In this document: piece by piece, positions 35,263 through 44,437 of the stretch
Layout of the letters: every line of letters begins with the position of its first letter
How positions within the stretch are numbered: the stretch's first letter is position 1
Assembly (NCBI RefSeq): GCF_014284125.1
Contig: NZ_JACOFX010000001.1
Location: 496,001-560,000, forward strand
Direction of reading: 5' to 3'
Length of the DNA: 64,000 nucleotides
DNA from: Undibacterium umbellatum
GTDB taxonomy: Bacteria; Pseudomonadota; Gammaproteobacteria; Burkholderiales; Burkholderiaceae_D
Made by a program: the position numbers and the translations under genes
Notes under the pieces: generated by a model
The model's input: the letters and a program-made list of their open reading frames with translations, nothing else
The model's database searches: none
Told to the model about the DNA's origin: nothing

Positions 35263-37026
35263 ATGAAGCAGTTGAACAAACTCAAAGACAAGACTAAAAA
35301 CAATACAAAAGCTGACCGAACTGATCAAGTTGACCATTATGAGCAGCTTTACCATGAATTCAGATGGGATGTGCCCAGCAATTTCAATATCGCAGAAGCT
35401 TGCTGTCACCGCTGGGCGGCAAATCACAAACATGCAAAGAAGGCGGCCATACTGTATGAAGACAGCGAAGGTAACAGCCGCCGCCTGACTTATCAGCAGT
35501 TGCATGAACAAGCCAATCAACTCGCCAATCTATTCTTGCAGGAAGGCATACAACGTGGTGACGTAGTAGCTTGCATCTTGCCACAAAGACCAGAAACGGC
35601 AATCGCCATCATGGCTTGCCTACAAATTGGCGCCATCGTCATGCCCTTGTCTTTTTTGTTCGGGCCTGATGCACTCGAATATAGGCTGCAACATAGTCAG
35701 TCCATCGCCATCATCCTGGACGACAGTGGAATAAAGGCATTTGAAGAAATTCGCGACCGCTGTCCCGACCTGAAAACTGTCATTAGTCTGGATTGCACTG
35801 CCAGCAACGACATGCCGCCCTGCATAGACTGGGAAACACATGTACCCAACATGCCTGTCACTTCCCACATTGCCGATACCCGCTCCAGTGATCCGGCCGT
35901 CCTGATATACACCAGCGGCACTACCGGTGCACCCAAAGGTGCGCTAATACCACACTCAGCAATTATCGGTAACCTGACAGGCTTTGTGGCTTCGCAAAAC
36001 TGGTTCCCGCAAGACGAAGATGTATTTTGGTCGCCAGCGGATTGGGCCTGGACCGGCGGCTTGATGGATGCCCTATTGCCTACCCTGTATTTTGGCAAAC
36101 CCATCGTCGGCTACCAAGGGCGCTTTTCTGCGGACACTGCCTACTATCTGCTGGAAAAATACAAGATCACCAATACCTTCCTTTTCCCAACTGCCTTGAA
36201 AATGATGATGAAGGCGGAAGCGCAACCGAGGGAAAAATACAAGCTTTCACTGCGCGCGATCATGACTGCGGGCGAAGCCGTTGGTGATGCAGTCTTCAAC
36301 TGGTGCGAACAAGCACTGCACATCATTCCAAATGAGATGTTTGGCCAGACTGAAATGAACTACATCGTCGGCAACAGCCACCAACTGTGGCCAGCCAAAC
36401 CTGGCAGCATGGGGAGACCGTATCCAGGGCACAAAGTTGCTATCATCGATGATGATGGTAATGAGGTAGAAAATGGCGATATTGGCGAAGTTGCCATGAG
36501 TCGTTATGATGCCTATGGTCACCTAGATCCCGTGTTCTTTCTGGGTTACTGGAAAAACGACGAAGCCACTCGCAATAAATTCACAGGCGACTGGTGCAGA
36601 ACTGGTGATCTGGCCACTCGTGATGATGATGGCTATCTTTGGTACCAGGGCCGGGCAGACGACATGTTCAAAGCTGCTGGTTACCGCATTGGCCCCTCAG
36701 AAATCGAAAATTGCCTGGTCAAACATGCGGCAGTAGCAAATGTGGCTGTGGTGCCCAAACCTGACAAAGAGCGCGGCAACCTGGTCAAAGCCTATGTGGT
36801 ACTGAGCCAGGGCTATCAGGGTGATGATGCTCTGGTCAAAGAATTACAGAACCATGTGCGTGGAAAACTGGCACCGTATGAATATCCCAAAGAGATAGAG
36901 TTCATTGATGCCCTGCCCATGACCACTACTGGAAAAGTACAGCGCCGTATATTAAGACTGCGAGAACAAGAACGCGCAACGCAAAATTCAGACAGCGTCA
37001 GTGTTGCGCCAACACCGTCGCATTGA
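35263..37026 (+). CDS. Acyl-CoA synthetase (AMP-forming)
   Basis: 587-residue adenylate-forming enzyme that activates a carboxylic acid to acyl-CoA. ATP-binding P-loop-like YTSGTTGAPKGA, FGQTE, GDWCRTGDLA, hinge GRADDMFKAAGYRIGP and the catalytic Lys in TTGKVQRR are all present. The YHEFRWDVP start and the overall pattern resemble medium-chain/acetyl-CoA synthetase-like enzymes (ACSM group), not AcsA itself. GGAG precedes the ATG. The 3' end overlaps the convergent FlgT-like gene by 29 bases. Confidence 0.9.
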   Translation: MKQLNKLKDKTKNNTKADRTDQVDHYEQLYHEFRWDVPSNFNIAEACCHRWAANHKHAKKAAILYEDSEGNSRRLTYQQLHEQANQLANLFLQEGIQRGDVVACILPQRPETAIAIMACLQIGAIVMPLSFLFGPDALEYRLQHSQSIAIILDDSGIKAFEEIRDRCPDLKTVISLDCTASNDMPPCIDWETHVPNMPVTSHIADTRSSDPAVLIYTSGTTGAPKGALIPHSAIIGNLTGFVASQNWFPQDEDVFWSPADWAWTGGLMDALLPTLYFGKPIVGYQGRFSADTAYYLLEKYKITNTFLFPTALKMMMKAEAQPREKYKLSLRAIMTAGEAVGDAVFNWCEQALHIIPNEMFGQTEMNYIVGNSHQLWPAKPGSMGRPYPGHKVAIIDDDGNEVENGDIGEVAMSRYDAYGHLDPVFFLGYWKNDEATRNKFTGDWCRTGDLATRDDDGYLWYQGRADDMFKAAGYRIGPSEIENCLVKHAAVANVAVVPKPDKERGNLVKAYVVLSQGYQGDDALVKELQNHVRGKLAPYEYPKEIEFIDALPMTTTGKVQRRILRLREQERATQNSDSVSVAPTPSH

Positions 37027-37621
37027 CCAGGTTGGCAACCTGGTCAAGCATATCGCTAATGGTCTTGCCGTAAAGCGTGCTGTTAAAAGCTGCGCCATCA
37101 AAAACATGCTCGCGCCCTATGCTCACGTTGCCAGAAACCGTCGTGGAAAATTCTTGCTGCACCAGCAGTTGACCAGAGCGTGCGTCATAGATACGCACAT
37201 CCAGTTCTATGGCACGTGTTCTTTTTTGCGTCAGACCGAACAGATTGCTATCTATTTTAGTACCTGCATTGCGGATCTCGCCGGAGACAATGTAGCGACT
37301 GCCAAACGTTTGCCCAAGTTGCTGCAAGAGCTTCGCTGGCGGGGCATCCTGCTGCCAGTCAAACGACAATAGATCAGGGGAGGTGCGAACCTGAACTTGC
37401 CGCTCCCGAATCAACCTGCGGGCAATAGCCTTGGGAAAACCCTGGGCCGCATCATCAATATCAAGTACTTGCACAGGTTTGTTGACAGCAAAGCCTGTCA
37501 ATACCAATGCCTTATTGGGCGGCAAACCGGGATCAGTCATTTGTGCAGTGGAGTGCGCAGAAAAGCATGCGCCGAGTAAAATTAACGCGATCCGGTTTAC
37601 CATTGAGCTAAAGCCTGTCAT
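36998..37621 (-). CDS. Exported FlgT/CsgG-like domain protein
   Basis: 207 residues with a signal peptide (ends STAQM). The body, starting ALVLTGFAVNKP and continuing with ARRLI...VQVRTSPDLL, GSRYIVSGEI and LDVRIYDARSGQLL, has the fold signature of the middle domain of flagellar assembly protein FlgT and of CsgG/LpoB-like envelope proteins. No Cys lipobox at a normal signal cleavage site, so probably soluble periplasmic. No flagellar genes are nearby. ATG 37603 is an alternative start. Confidence 0.75.
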   Translation of the reverse strand: MTGFSSMVNRIALILLGACFSAHSTAQMTDPGLPPNKALVLTGFAVNKPVQVLDIDDAAQGFPKAIARRLIRERQVQVRTSPDLLSFDWQQDAPPAKLLQQLGQTFGSRYIVSGEIRNAGTKIDSNLFGLTQKRTRAIELDVRIYDARSGQLLVQQEFSTTVSGNVSIGREHVFDGAAFNSTLYGKTISDMLDQVANLVNATVLAQH

Positions 37622-37728
37622 TTTGTTCTTTTCAGGAATGATTAGCTTTGATTACGACAGCATTAGCAACAACTTTAAGCATCCATTACAATCAGCAGAT
37701 TCCCAACCTGACTTGATGAAACAGAATA

Positions 37729-38262
37729 ATGAATTCCACCCTGACTATTGCGCTGGTCAAAGCTGATGATGCAAGCGCCGTCTTAGCCTTTGAGCAGGAA
37801 AATCGTAATCACTTTGAAGAATGGATAGCAAGCCGTGGCGATGATTTCTATTCCTTGCAAGAAGTACGTTCCAGCCTGGAGCAGGCGCAATACCTGGCCA
37901 GTGCCAAGCGCGAATATCACTACCTTGCCTGGGTGGGAAACGAAGTTGTAGGTCGCATCACCCTGCGCGGCGTCGAGCAAGACCAATACCACAAGGCGTT
38001 CCTGGGCTACCGCTTCAGCCAGCGCCACGGTGGCCATGGTTATGCTACTGCTGCAGTCAATGCGGTAGTGGAACAAGCATTTAAAGAATTCAAGCTCAAC
38101 CGGATAGAAGCGGTAGTGATTATCGACAATCTGCCATCTCAGGCCATCATGCGTAAATGTGGCTTTGATGAATTTGGTCATTCCCATGCCTCCGTGCTCA
38201 GAAATGGCATCTGGATGGACATGCTGCACTATGAAAAGCTGAATACAGTGCGGCCTGTCTGA
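37729..38262 (+). CDS. GNAT acetyltransferase, RimJ/RimL type
   Basis: 177 residues. The acetyl-CoA pyrophosphate loop is in the RHGGHGYAT segment (Q/RxxGxG/A-like), preceded by AFLGYRF and followed by NRIEAVVIIDNLPSQAIMRKCGF, the typical RimJ/RimL C-terminal block. Its substrate could be a ribosomal protein N terminus or another amine; not decidable. It stands alone between the FlgT-like and DUF2807 genes. Confidence 0.88.
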   Translation: MNSTLTIALVKADDASAVLAFEQENRNHFEEWIASRGDDFYSLQEVRSSLEQAQYLASAKREYHYLAWVGNEVVGRITLRGVEQDQYHKAFLGYRFSQRHGGHGYATAAVNAVVEQAFKEFKLNRIEAVVIIDNLPSQAIMRKCGFDEFGHSHASVLRNGIWMDMLHYEKLNTVRPV

Positions 38263-38406
38263 ATGACGGCTCAGCCCCAGAATTTTGCAGTTCATCGCAA
38301 AGCGAGCGCAGGTGCAGATAAAATTGGTAATACTGAATCATCTGCACACGCTTTTAGAGATATTTAGACCGGAGCGAGTGCAGCACACTTACCTTTGGAG
38401 ACATTC

Positions 38407-39027
38407 ATGCGCCGTTTATTGTTGATATCTGCCCTGCTGCTCAGTTCTACTGCTTTCGCCGATGAGCAAACTCGTAACTTGCCCACATTTAAATCCATCA
38501 AGACCCGTAGTGCTTTCAGTCTGGTAGTTGAGGTCGGTAAAACCCAGTCTGTACAAATCAAAGGCAGTGAGAGGTTTATCAATAATGTCACTACCGAGGT
38601 CATCGGCGATGAACTGGTGATTTCATATAAAGAAAAAAACTCAGTCAAAATCAGTGACAATTCCCAGGTCATTATCAGTATTCCAGAATTGAGCAAATTC
38701 AAGATGGAAGGTGCTGGCAAAACCGTACTGAACAATCTTTCTGGCCCGCACTTTGCCTTGTCTTATGAAGGTGCCGGATTGTTGGTGGCAAACGGCAAGG
38801 TGAAGTCATTCACCTTGCGTGCCGAAGGTGTGGGCCTGGTAGAAACCAAGGACTTGATCGCCGAACAGGTGGATGCCCGCATCGAAGGTGTGGGTTCGGT
38901 TTCAGTCAATGCACGCGATAGCCTGAATGCATCTGTACAAGGCATAGGCAGCCTCACCTACTACGGCCACCCACGCAATGTCAGCAAATCTGTGGAAGGC
39001 ATAGGTTCGGTACGTGCCGGTGATTAA
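38407..39027 (+). CDS. Exported DUF2807 (GIN domain) protein
   Basis: 206 residues with a signal peptide (ends AFADEQ). It contains the DUF2807 putative adhesin-head domain: repeated short beta-strand units with Gly pairs such as EGAGKTVL, EGAGLLV, EGVGLVE, EGVGSVSV and QGIGSLTY, predicting a right-handed beta-helix. The open frame starts at TTG 38395, but ATG 38407 lies six bases after GGAG and is chosen. Probably periplasmic or surface; function unknown. Confidence 0.85.
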   Translation: MRRLLLISALLLSSTAFADEQTRNLPTFKSIKTRSAFSLVVEVGKTQSVQIKGSERFINNVTTEVIGDELVISYKEKNSVKISDNSQVIISIPELSKFKMEGAGKTVLNNLSGPHFALSYEGAGLLVANGKVKSFTLRAEGVGLVETKDLIAEQVDARIEGVGSVSVNARDSLNASVQGIGSLTYYGHPRNVSKSVEGIGSVRAGD

Positions 39028-39045
39028 ACACAGCTCCCTACCAAA

Positions 39046-39852
39046 CTAGGCGTTTGCAGCGGCCTGCAAGGCTCGCAGTTCATCCTCATCGAAACCTGCT
39101 GCCCGTCTGCCTTCCAGGTCAAAAGGCCCCCGCACTGGCGGTGCGTTGTATTTACGGGTCATCTCGGCATACGTCGAAATAATATCCAGACCCTGTTCTG
39201 CGCACAGCTTCTTATACCAAAAATTGCCAATGGCGACATGGCCAATTTCGTCGCGCAGGATAATCGCCAAAATATCGGTAGCTGCCTGGTCACCTGCCTG
39301 CGCCAGCTTGGCCATGACGGCAGGCGTAGCATCCAGGCCACGCGCTTCAAGTGTGCGCGGCACTAAAGCAAGGCGGGCTAACAGATCGCCCTTGGTTTTC
39401 TCCGCCATCTCCCACATGCTGTTGTGCGCCGGGAAATCTCCATAAGCAAAGCCCTGGCTACGCAAATGTCCAACCAGCAATTGGAAGTGATAGGCCTCCT
39501 CTTTAACTACTTGCAACCAATCGAGATAAAACTGTGCGGGCATGCCGGCAAAGCGCCAGATGATGTCTGCCGCCAGATTGACTGCATTCAGTTCTATATG
39601 TGCCAGTGCATGAATGAGCACTGCTCTGCCTTCAACCGTATTCATGGCGCGACGGCCTACCTTAGCTGGCGGCACTAACTCAGGCTTGCTCAAACGCCCG
39701 GGGATTCCTTCAGGCTCTGTAAATTCGGCAGCGACATCCAGTAAGGACTCCTTGGAAATTGCATGGATAGCTTCACATTTGCGTTGAGGATCTGGTTCCA
39801 GCACTGCAGCCAATGCGCATGCTCTTAACTCATTAATAACTTTATCTTTCAT
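39046..39852 (-). CDS. DUF455 ferritin-like protein
   Basis: 268 residues, helical, with repeated Glu/His metal-type motifs: AHIELNAVNLAAD, KEEAYHFQLL and RDEIGHVAIGN, expected to form a di-iron site of the ferritin-like (MiaE-related) class. Function of DUF455 proteins is not established. ATG 39852 gives the normal N terminus; the frame extends to TTG 39876 without a better ribosome site. It diverges from the gamma carbonic anhydrase gene. Confidence 0.87.
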   Translation of the reverse strand: MKDKVINELRACALAAVLEPDPQRKCEAIHAISKESLLDVAAEFTEPEGIPGRLSKPELVPPAKVGRRAMNTVEGRAVLIHALAHIELNAVNLAADIIWRFAGMPAQFYLDWLQVVKEEAYHFQLLVGHLRSQGFAYGDFPAHNSMWEMAEKTKGDLLARLALVPRTLEARGLDATPAVMAKLAQAGDQAATDILAIILRDEIGHVAIGNFWYKKLCAEQGLDIISTYAEMTRKYNAPPVRGPFDLEGRRAAGFDEDELRALQAAANA

Positions 39853-39949
39853 AGATGGGCAAAGTCGGGCAAGCAAACCCGCTGGGGTTTACAATACGGG
39901 CTCTACCCAATAATGCGTTATAAATAATGCGCCATTTTACGGAATAATC

Positions 39950-40474
39950 ATGCCTATTTACCAATTTGGTGACCTAGCTCCAGAAATAGATGCGTCCGCC
40001 TATATCGCAGACAGTGCCAACATCATAGGCAAAGTCAGGATAGAAGCCAATGCCAGCATCTGGTTTGATGTCACCATACGCGGCGACAATGAATTGATTA
40101 CCATCAGTGAAAACAGCAATGTCCAGGAAGGCAGTATTTTACACACTGATCCTGGTTACCCGATGGTGATAGGCAAAAATGTCACTGTTGGCCACCAGTC
40201 CATGCTGCATGGCTGTACCGTTGGTGATGGATCATTGATAGGCATACAGGCTGTAGTACTGAATGGCGCAAAGATCGGCAAGAACTGCCTGGTTGGCGCT
40301 GGCGCGCTTGTCACAGAAGGCAAGGAATTTCCTGATAACTCCCTCATCATAGGCTCACCCGCCAAAGTAGTCAGGACACTCAGCGAAGCAGATATTGCTG
40401 GCCTGCAGCGCAATGCCAATACCTATGTCAAGCGCGGGCAAGCCTTTAAAACTCAACTCAAACGCATAGACTGA
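39950..40474 (+). CDS. Gamma-class carbonic anhydrase family protein
   Basis: 174-residue left-handed beta-helix protein of the YrdA/PaaY class. Hexapeptide repeats run from residue 20 to 140; zinc-ligand histidines occur in ILHTDPG, VGHQSMLHGC. Proteins of this family hydrate CO2 or act as thioesterases or acyltransferases. It sits 13 bases before hslO. Confidence 0.9.
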   Translation: MPIYQFGDLAPEIDASAYIADSANIIGKVRIEANASIWFDVTIRGDNELITISENSNVQEGSILHTDPGYPMVIGKNVTVGHQSMLHGCTVGDGSLIGIQAVVLNGAKIGKNCLVGAGALVTEGKEFPDNSLIIGSPAKVVRTLSEADIAGLQRNANTYVKRGQAFKTQLKRID

Positions 40475-40487
40475 TTTAGCGATAATA

Positions 40488-41414
40488 ATGACTGATACCT
40501 TACAAAAATTCATGTTCGAACATGCCGGTGTACGTGGCGAAATGGTCGAACTGACTCACACCTGGCAACAAACCCTGGCACGCAAGACTTATCCTGCAGC
40601 TGTACAAACCATATTGGGCGAGTTGATGGCCGCATCTGCGCTGCTGTCAGCCAACCTGAAGTTTGATGGCACCATGATCATGCAAATTCATGGAGATGGC
40701 CCTGTCAAATTGCTGGTGGTTGAATGCGATGCTGAATTGAAAATGCGCGCCACTGCCAAACTCAGCGAGCATGCCGACATTGCAGATGATGCCAGCCTGA
40801 CAGACTTAATCCATTCCCATGGCAAAGGACGATTTGTGATCACGCTGGACCCGAATAATAAATTGCCGGGTCAACAGGCTTACCAGGGCATCGTACCACT
40901 GGATGGCGACAGCATCGCAACTGTCATAGAAAACTATATGCAGCGCTCTGAGCAACTCGACACCAAGCTGTGGCTGGCTGCTGATGATAAGGTCGCGCGC
41001 GGCATGTTATTACAAAAACTACCTAAAACCGGCGGTGCGGAAGCTCAGGTGGAGGATGAAACCGAAGCCTGGAACCATGCCGTCATGCTGGGCGATACCC
41101 TGAAGCGGCCGGAACTGCTGAGCACTGGGATAGACATACTCATGCACCGCCTGTTCTGGGAAGAAACCATACGTGTATTCGACCCTTTGCATCCGCAATT
41201 CCAGTGCAATTGCACACGTGAAAAAGTCGGCGACATGTTGAGAATGCTGGGCGAAGACGAAATACAATCTGCCATCGCTGACCTTGGTACGCTGGATATC
41301 AATTGCGATTTCTGTGGCAAGCACTATGGTTTCGACAAGGTGGATTGCGCGCAATTGTTCGTTGCCAGCACACTGACAGAAGGCACATTACCTGCCCCTG
41401 AAATCAAGCATTAA
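40488..41414 (+). CDS. hslO: Redox-regulated chaperone Hsp33
   Basis: Holdase chaperone activated by oxidation. Large N-terminal substrate-binding domain, then the C-terminal zinc switch CNC (near 243-245) and CDFC (near 276-279), the four conserved cysteines. 308 aa is normal. GATAATA precedes the ATG with no clear Shine-Dalgarno; it is likely cotranscribed with the carbonic anhydrase gene. Confidence 0.94.
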   Translation: MTDTLQKFMFEHAGVRGEMVELTHTWQQTLARKTYPAAVQTILGELMAASALLSANLKFDGTMIMQIHGDGPVKLLVVECDAELKMRATAKLSEHADIADDASLTDLIHSHGKGRFVITLDPNNKLPGQQAYQGIVPLDGDSIATVIENYMQRSEQLDTKLWLAADDKVARGMLLQKLPKTGGAEAQVEDETEAWNHAVMLGDTLKRPELLSTGIDILMHRLFWEETIRVFDPLHPQFQCNCTREKVGDMLRMLGEDEIQSAIADLGTLDINCDFCGKHYGFDKVDCAQLFVASTLTEGTLPAPEIKH

Positions 41415-41565
41415 TTTCTACTGGCCTGGTGATCCAGCATCACCAGCCCTCTTCCGCCAAGGTCTGTCTTGAATTCATCACTCTGCAAGACGAATCGATC
41501 ACACAAGTCATTGCCAAGTTTTATTCTCTGCCATTGTTGAGAGCCCATTTTTCAGGAGACTTTCC

Positions 41566-41979
41566 ATGATTCAGCAATGGTATAAAACAAATCCAGCCAA
41601 CCTCAATCGCGGCATGGATATGGTACGCATAGGTGTCGCTCTCATTATTTTGATGCATCCCCTGCATGGTTACACCCATATAGAAAACATTCCGCGATTT
41701 GGCGAATTCCTGACTTCCCTGGGCTATCCCTTTGGCACTTCCCTGGCATGGCTGGTCTTGCTGCTACAAACTGCCTGCAGCCTGGCGTTGCTGGCCAATC
41801 GCCTGGTCGTGCCTGCATGCCTAGGTCATATCGTCGTGATTTGCTTTGGATTAATTCATGTCCACGCCCAATATGGCTGGTATGTCGTTGGCCCTGGTCA
41901 AGGTGGCATGGAATGGGGCTTTATCCTGCTGAGCAGCCTGCTTGGGGTAATGTGGGCATACTGGCCAGAGAAAAGATAA
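41566..41979 (+). CDS. DoxX-like membrane protein
   Basis: 137 residues with four hydrophobic segments (about 18-36, 60-80, 85-102, 115-133) and an N-terminal NRGMDMVRIGVALIIL helix of DoxX type, plus conserved H in LMHPLHGY and GLIHVHAQYGW. No close function known. GGAG is before the ATG. Followed, 99 bases later, by a MerR regulator with its own promoter. Confidence 0.8.
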   Translation: MIQQWYKTNPANLNRGMDMVRIGVALIILMHPLHGYTHIENIPRFGEFLTSLGYPFGTSLAWLVLLLQTACSLALLANRLVVPACLGHIVVICFGLIHVHAQYGWYVVGPGQGGMEWGFILLSSLLGVMWAYWPEKR

Positions 41980-42023
41980 AAAAGACAAATACGCAGATTG
42001 GCAAAAATATTTTCAAAAATCCT

Positions 42024-42054
42024 TTGACCCTGACATTAGGTGAGGCTTTATAGT
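42024..42054 (+). promoter_or_regulatory. MerR-type promoter/operator for the regulator-exporter operon
   Basis: -35 TTGACC (42024-42029) and -10 TATAGT (42049-42054) with exactly 19 bases between. The spacer holds an imperfect inverted repeat, CCCTGAC and GTGAGG. Predicted transcription start is near 42061, 18 bases before the ATG. This is the classical geometry of a MerR-family activated, self-controlled promoter. Confidence 0.82.
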
Positions 42055-42078
42055 CTGCCTGACTGAAGGAGATCAGGT

Positions 42079-43122
42079 ATGTTATTGAAAATCGGCGAAC
42101 TGGCCAGCCGCACTGGCCTGACTATACGCACACTGCATCATTACGACAAAATCGGCTTGCTCAAGCCATCTGTGCGCTCTGAAGCGGGTTATCGTCTGTA
42201 CGACAGGGCAGATATCAAACGCCTGCATCACATTCAAGCCCTGCGCCGCCTCGATTTGTCGCTGGCAGAAGTTGGCGATGTCATCAATGGTGCTGGCAAT
42301 GACTTGCACTGCGTGATAGACGAGCAGATTTCTGGTTTGGACCAGCAGATAGCCCAAAGCATGGAATTGCGCGACAGGCTGCAAGAATTGTCAGGCTTAC
42401 TGAAAACCAATAACGAACCCAATCTTGAATACTGGTTGTCTACGCTGGAAATGATGAGCCTGATTGGCAAATATTTCAGCCGTGATGAAATTTTGCGCTT
42501 GCGTGAACTAGAGGTGCAGGCGCAAAGCAATGTTGACACGCATATGCCTCCTTTTGTCCAGGCAGGGCGAGTTTTACTGGATCAGAAAATACCACCGAGT
42601 GACCCTAGAGCCAAGCAACTGGCCAGGGAGTGGGTGCGCGCCATGAGCACATTAATGCCTGATCCCGCACTACTTAGCAAATTTACCCAGATGCATAGAA
42701 AAGAGCCATCTTTGCAATCCTTAAGTGGTGTCGATGATGAAATGATGGACTTTATTACCAAGGCATCAATCGAAGTCAGGTATGACATTTACAGCAAATA
42801 TCTGAATGAAGAAGAGCTGCAGTATTTCCGCAAATCCTTCTTTAAGAATAACGAAACCTGGACACATGTTTTTGCAGAAGTAAGACAAAAAATGGCAATG
42901 AGCCTACCACCTGAACATCCCGATGTACAAGCATCTTTAATCAAGTGGCGCACTTTATTCATGGACGCATGGGGCAATCATTTGCCTACCATGCTCAAAG
43001 TCAGAAGCATCCACGAAAATGAACCAGAACTAAGTATAGGTGGCGGACTGACGCCGGCTTTAATTGTCTATGCCCGCCAGGGACTGGCCTTTCTGGAAAA
43101 AAGCCATCCTCTGAAGCCATAA
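42079..43122 (+). CDS. MerR-family transcription regulator with long TipAS-like effector domain
   Basis: 347 residues. N-terminal MerR winged helix (KIGELASRTGLTIRTLHHYDKIGLL), coiled-coil, then a C-terminal helical domain of about 230 residues similar in layout to TipAS drug-recognition domains. MerR proteins of this kind bind drugs or peptides. It reads through to an MFS exporter gene 10 bases downstream and has its own MerR-type operator. Strong GGAG ribosome site. The inducing compound is not known. Confidence 0.88.
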   Translation: MLLKIGELASRTGLTIRTLHHYDKIGLLKPSVRSEAGYRLYDRADIKRLHHIQALRRLDLSLAEVGDVINGAGNDLHCVIDEQISGLDQQIAQSMELRDRLQELSGLLKTNNEPNLEYWLSTLEMMSLIGKYFSRDEILRLRELEVQAQSNVDTHMPPFVQAGRVLLDQKIPPSDPRAKQLAREWVRAMSTLMPDPALLSKFTQMHRKEPSLQSLSGVDDEMMDFITKASIEVRYDIYSKYLNEEELQYFRKSFFKNNETWTHVFAEVRQKMAMSLPPEHPDVQASLIKWRTLFMDAWGNHLPTMLKVRSIHENEPELSIGGGLTPALIVYARQGLAFLEKSHPLKP

Positions 43123-43132
43123 GGAAAACTAA

Positions 43133-44437
43133 ATGAACGATGTAAATACACACAAAACCGACAATACGCCCAAAGGCATATTCAAGGACAGTAATTTCCT
43201 GTGGATGATAGGCGGCGGTGCAATCTCCATGCTGGGTGATCAGTTCACTTTGATTGCCCTGCCCTGGCTGGTATTGAAAATGACTGGTGACACCTTGATA
43301 CTTGGCATCGTACTTGCCCTGATCAGCGTCCCACGCGCATTGTTGATATTGCTGGGTGGTGCAGTCGTTGACCGCTACTCCCCCAAGATAGTGATGATGC
43401 AGACAAAGTACATCAACACAATGCTGCTGGGTATATTGAGTGCCCTGATTTTTTACGGCAAGCTGGAATTATGGATGGTGTATGCCCTGGCCTTGGGCCT
43501 GGGAATCTCGACAGCCTTCAGCATCCCTTCAGGTACTTCCATGTTGCCACGGGTAGTCGCACCAGCGCAGTTGCAATCTGCAAATGGCATCATGTTGAGT
43601 GTGCGCCAGTTGACCATGTTCATAGGCCCTGTACTGGCAGGCTTGCTGATTGCTCTGTTTGGCACGCATGAGCAAGGGATGATCAACGATGCGCAAGGGT
43701 TGGCAGCGGCTTTCTTCTTTGATTGCTTCACATATGCTTTTTCTGCCTGGACACTGAGCAAGGTCGGGATGAACAACATGACTATGCCCCCTGGCCCTGC
43801 CGGACATAAACCAGCTCTGCTGCAATCACTGACAGAAGGCTTGCGTTATTGCTGGAATGAGAAACAGTTGCGCAGTTGCTTTATCTATTGGGCAGCGATC
43901 GCCTTCTTCATTATGGGGCCGATACAGATCGCCTTACCTGTCATGGCAAATCAACTCAGCAATAGCGCCAGCGCGCTGGGCTTGCTGGCAGGTTCACACG
44001 GTGCAGGTACGCTATTAGGCATGGCTCTGGCAGGCATGAAACCCAATCTGCGTTTCGGTAATCTGGGACGCACTATCTTGCTGGTCGATTTTATTGTCGG
44101 TATTTTGTTTATACCCATGGGCCTGATAAGCGCCAGTTGGCAAGGTGCCGTAATACTATTAAGCGTAGGCATATTGGGTGGCTTTTTACATGTGGCAGTA
44201 TTTACCTGGGTACAAAAACAGGTGCCACCGAATATGATAGGCCGTGCCATGAGTATGTTCATGTTTATCTTCATGGGCATAGGGCCAGTTTCGGCGGCAT
44301 TCACTGGCTGGCTACTGCGCGGTATCACTATTCCGCAATTATTCATGGGCAGTGGCAGCCTGTTGATCCTGATCGTCATCATGGCAACACAAATCAGCCC
44401 TATCGTTAAGGTGACGGACAAGCACTTAGCTGCATAA
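43133..44437 (+). CDS. MFS exporter
   Basis: 434-residue major-facilitator protein with about 12 transmembrane segments; the GGGAISMLGDQFTLIALPWLV start and the VVDRYSPK loop 2-3 motif (degenerate DRxxRR type) fit the macrolide/siderophore efflux (EntS-like) group. Cotranscribed with the MerR regulator, which suggests drug export. Substrate unknown. Confidence 0.88.
   Translation: MNDVNTHKTDNTPKGIFKDSNFLWMIGGGAISMLGDQFTLIALPWLVLKMTGDTLILGIVLALISVPRALLILLGGAVVDRYSPKIVMMQTKYINTMLLGILSALIFYGKLELWMVYALALGLGISTAFSIPSGTSMLPRVVAPAQLQSANGIMLSVRQLTMFIGPVLAGLLIALFGTHEQGMINDAQGLAAAFFFDCFTYAFSAWTLSKVGMNNMTMPPGPAGHKPALLQSLTEGLRYCWNEKQLRSCFIYWAAIAFFIMGPIQIALPVMANQLSNSASALGLLAGSHGAGTLLGMALAGMKPNLRFGNLGRTILLVDFIVGILFIPMGLISASWQGAVILLSVGILGGFLHVAVFTWVQKQVPPNMIGRAMSMFMFIFMGIGPVSAAFTGWLLRGITIPQLFMGSGSLLILIVIMATQISPIVKVTDKHLAA

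Noticed and set aside
41426-41446. Hairpin after hslO (8-bp stem CTGGTGAT/ATCACCAG) as terminator
   Set aside because: The stem is real, but it is followed by a C-rich stretch instead of T, so rho-independent termination is not supported.
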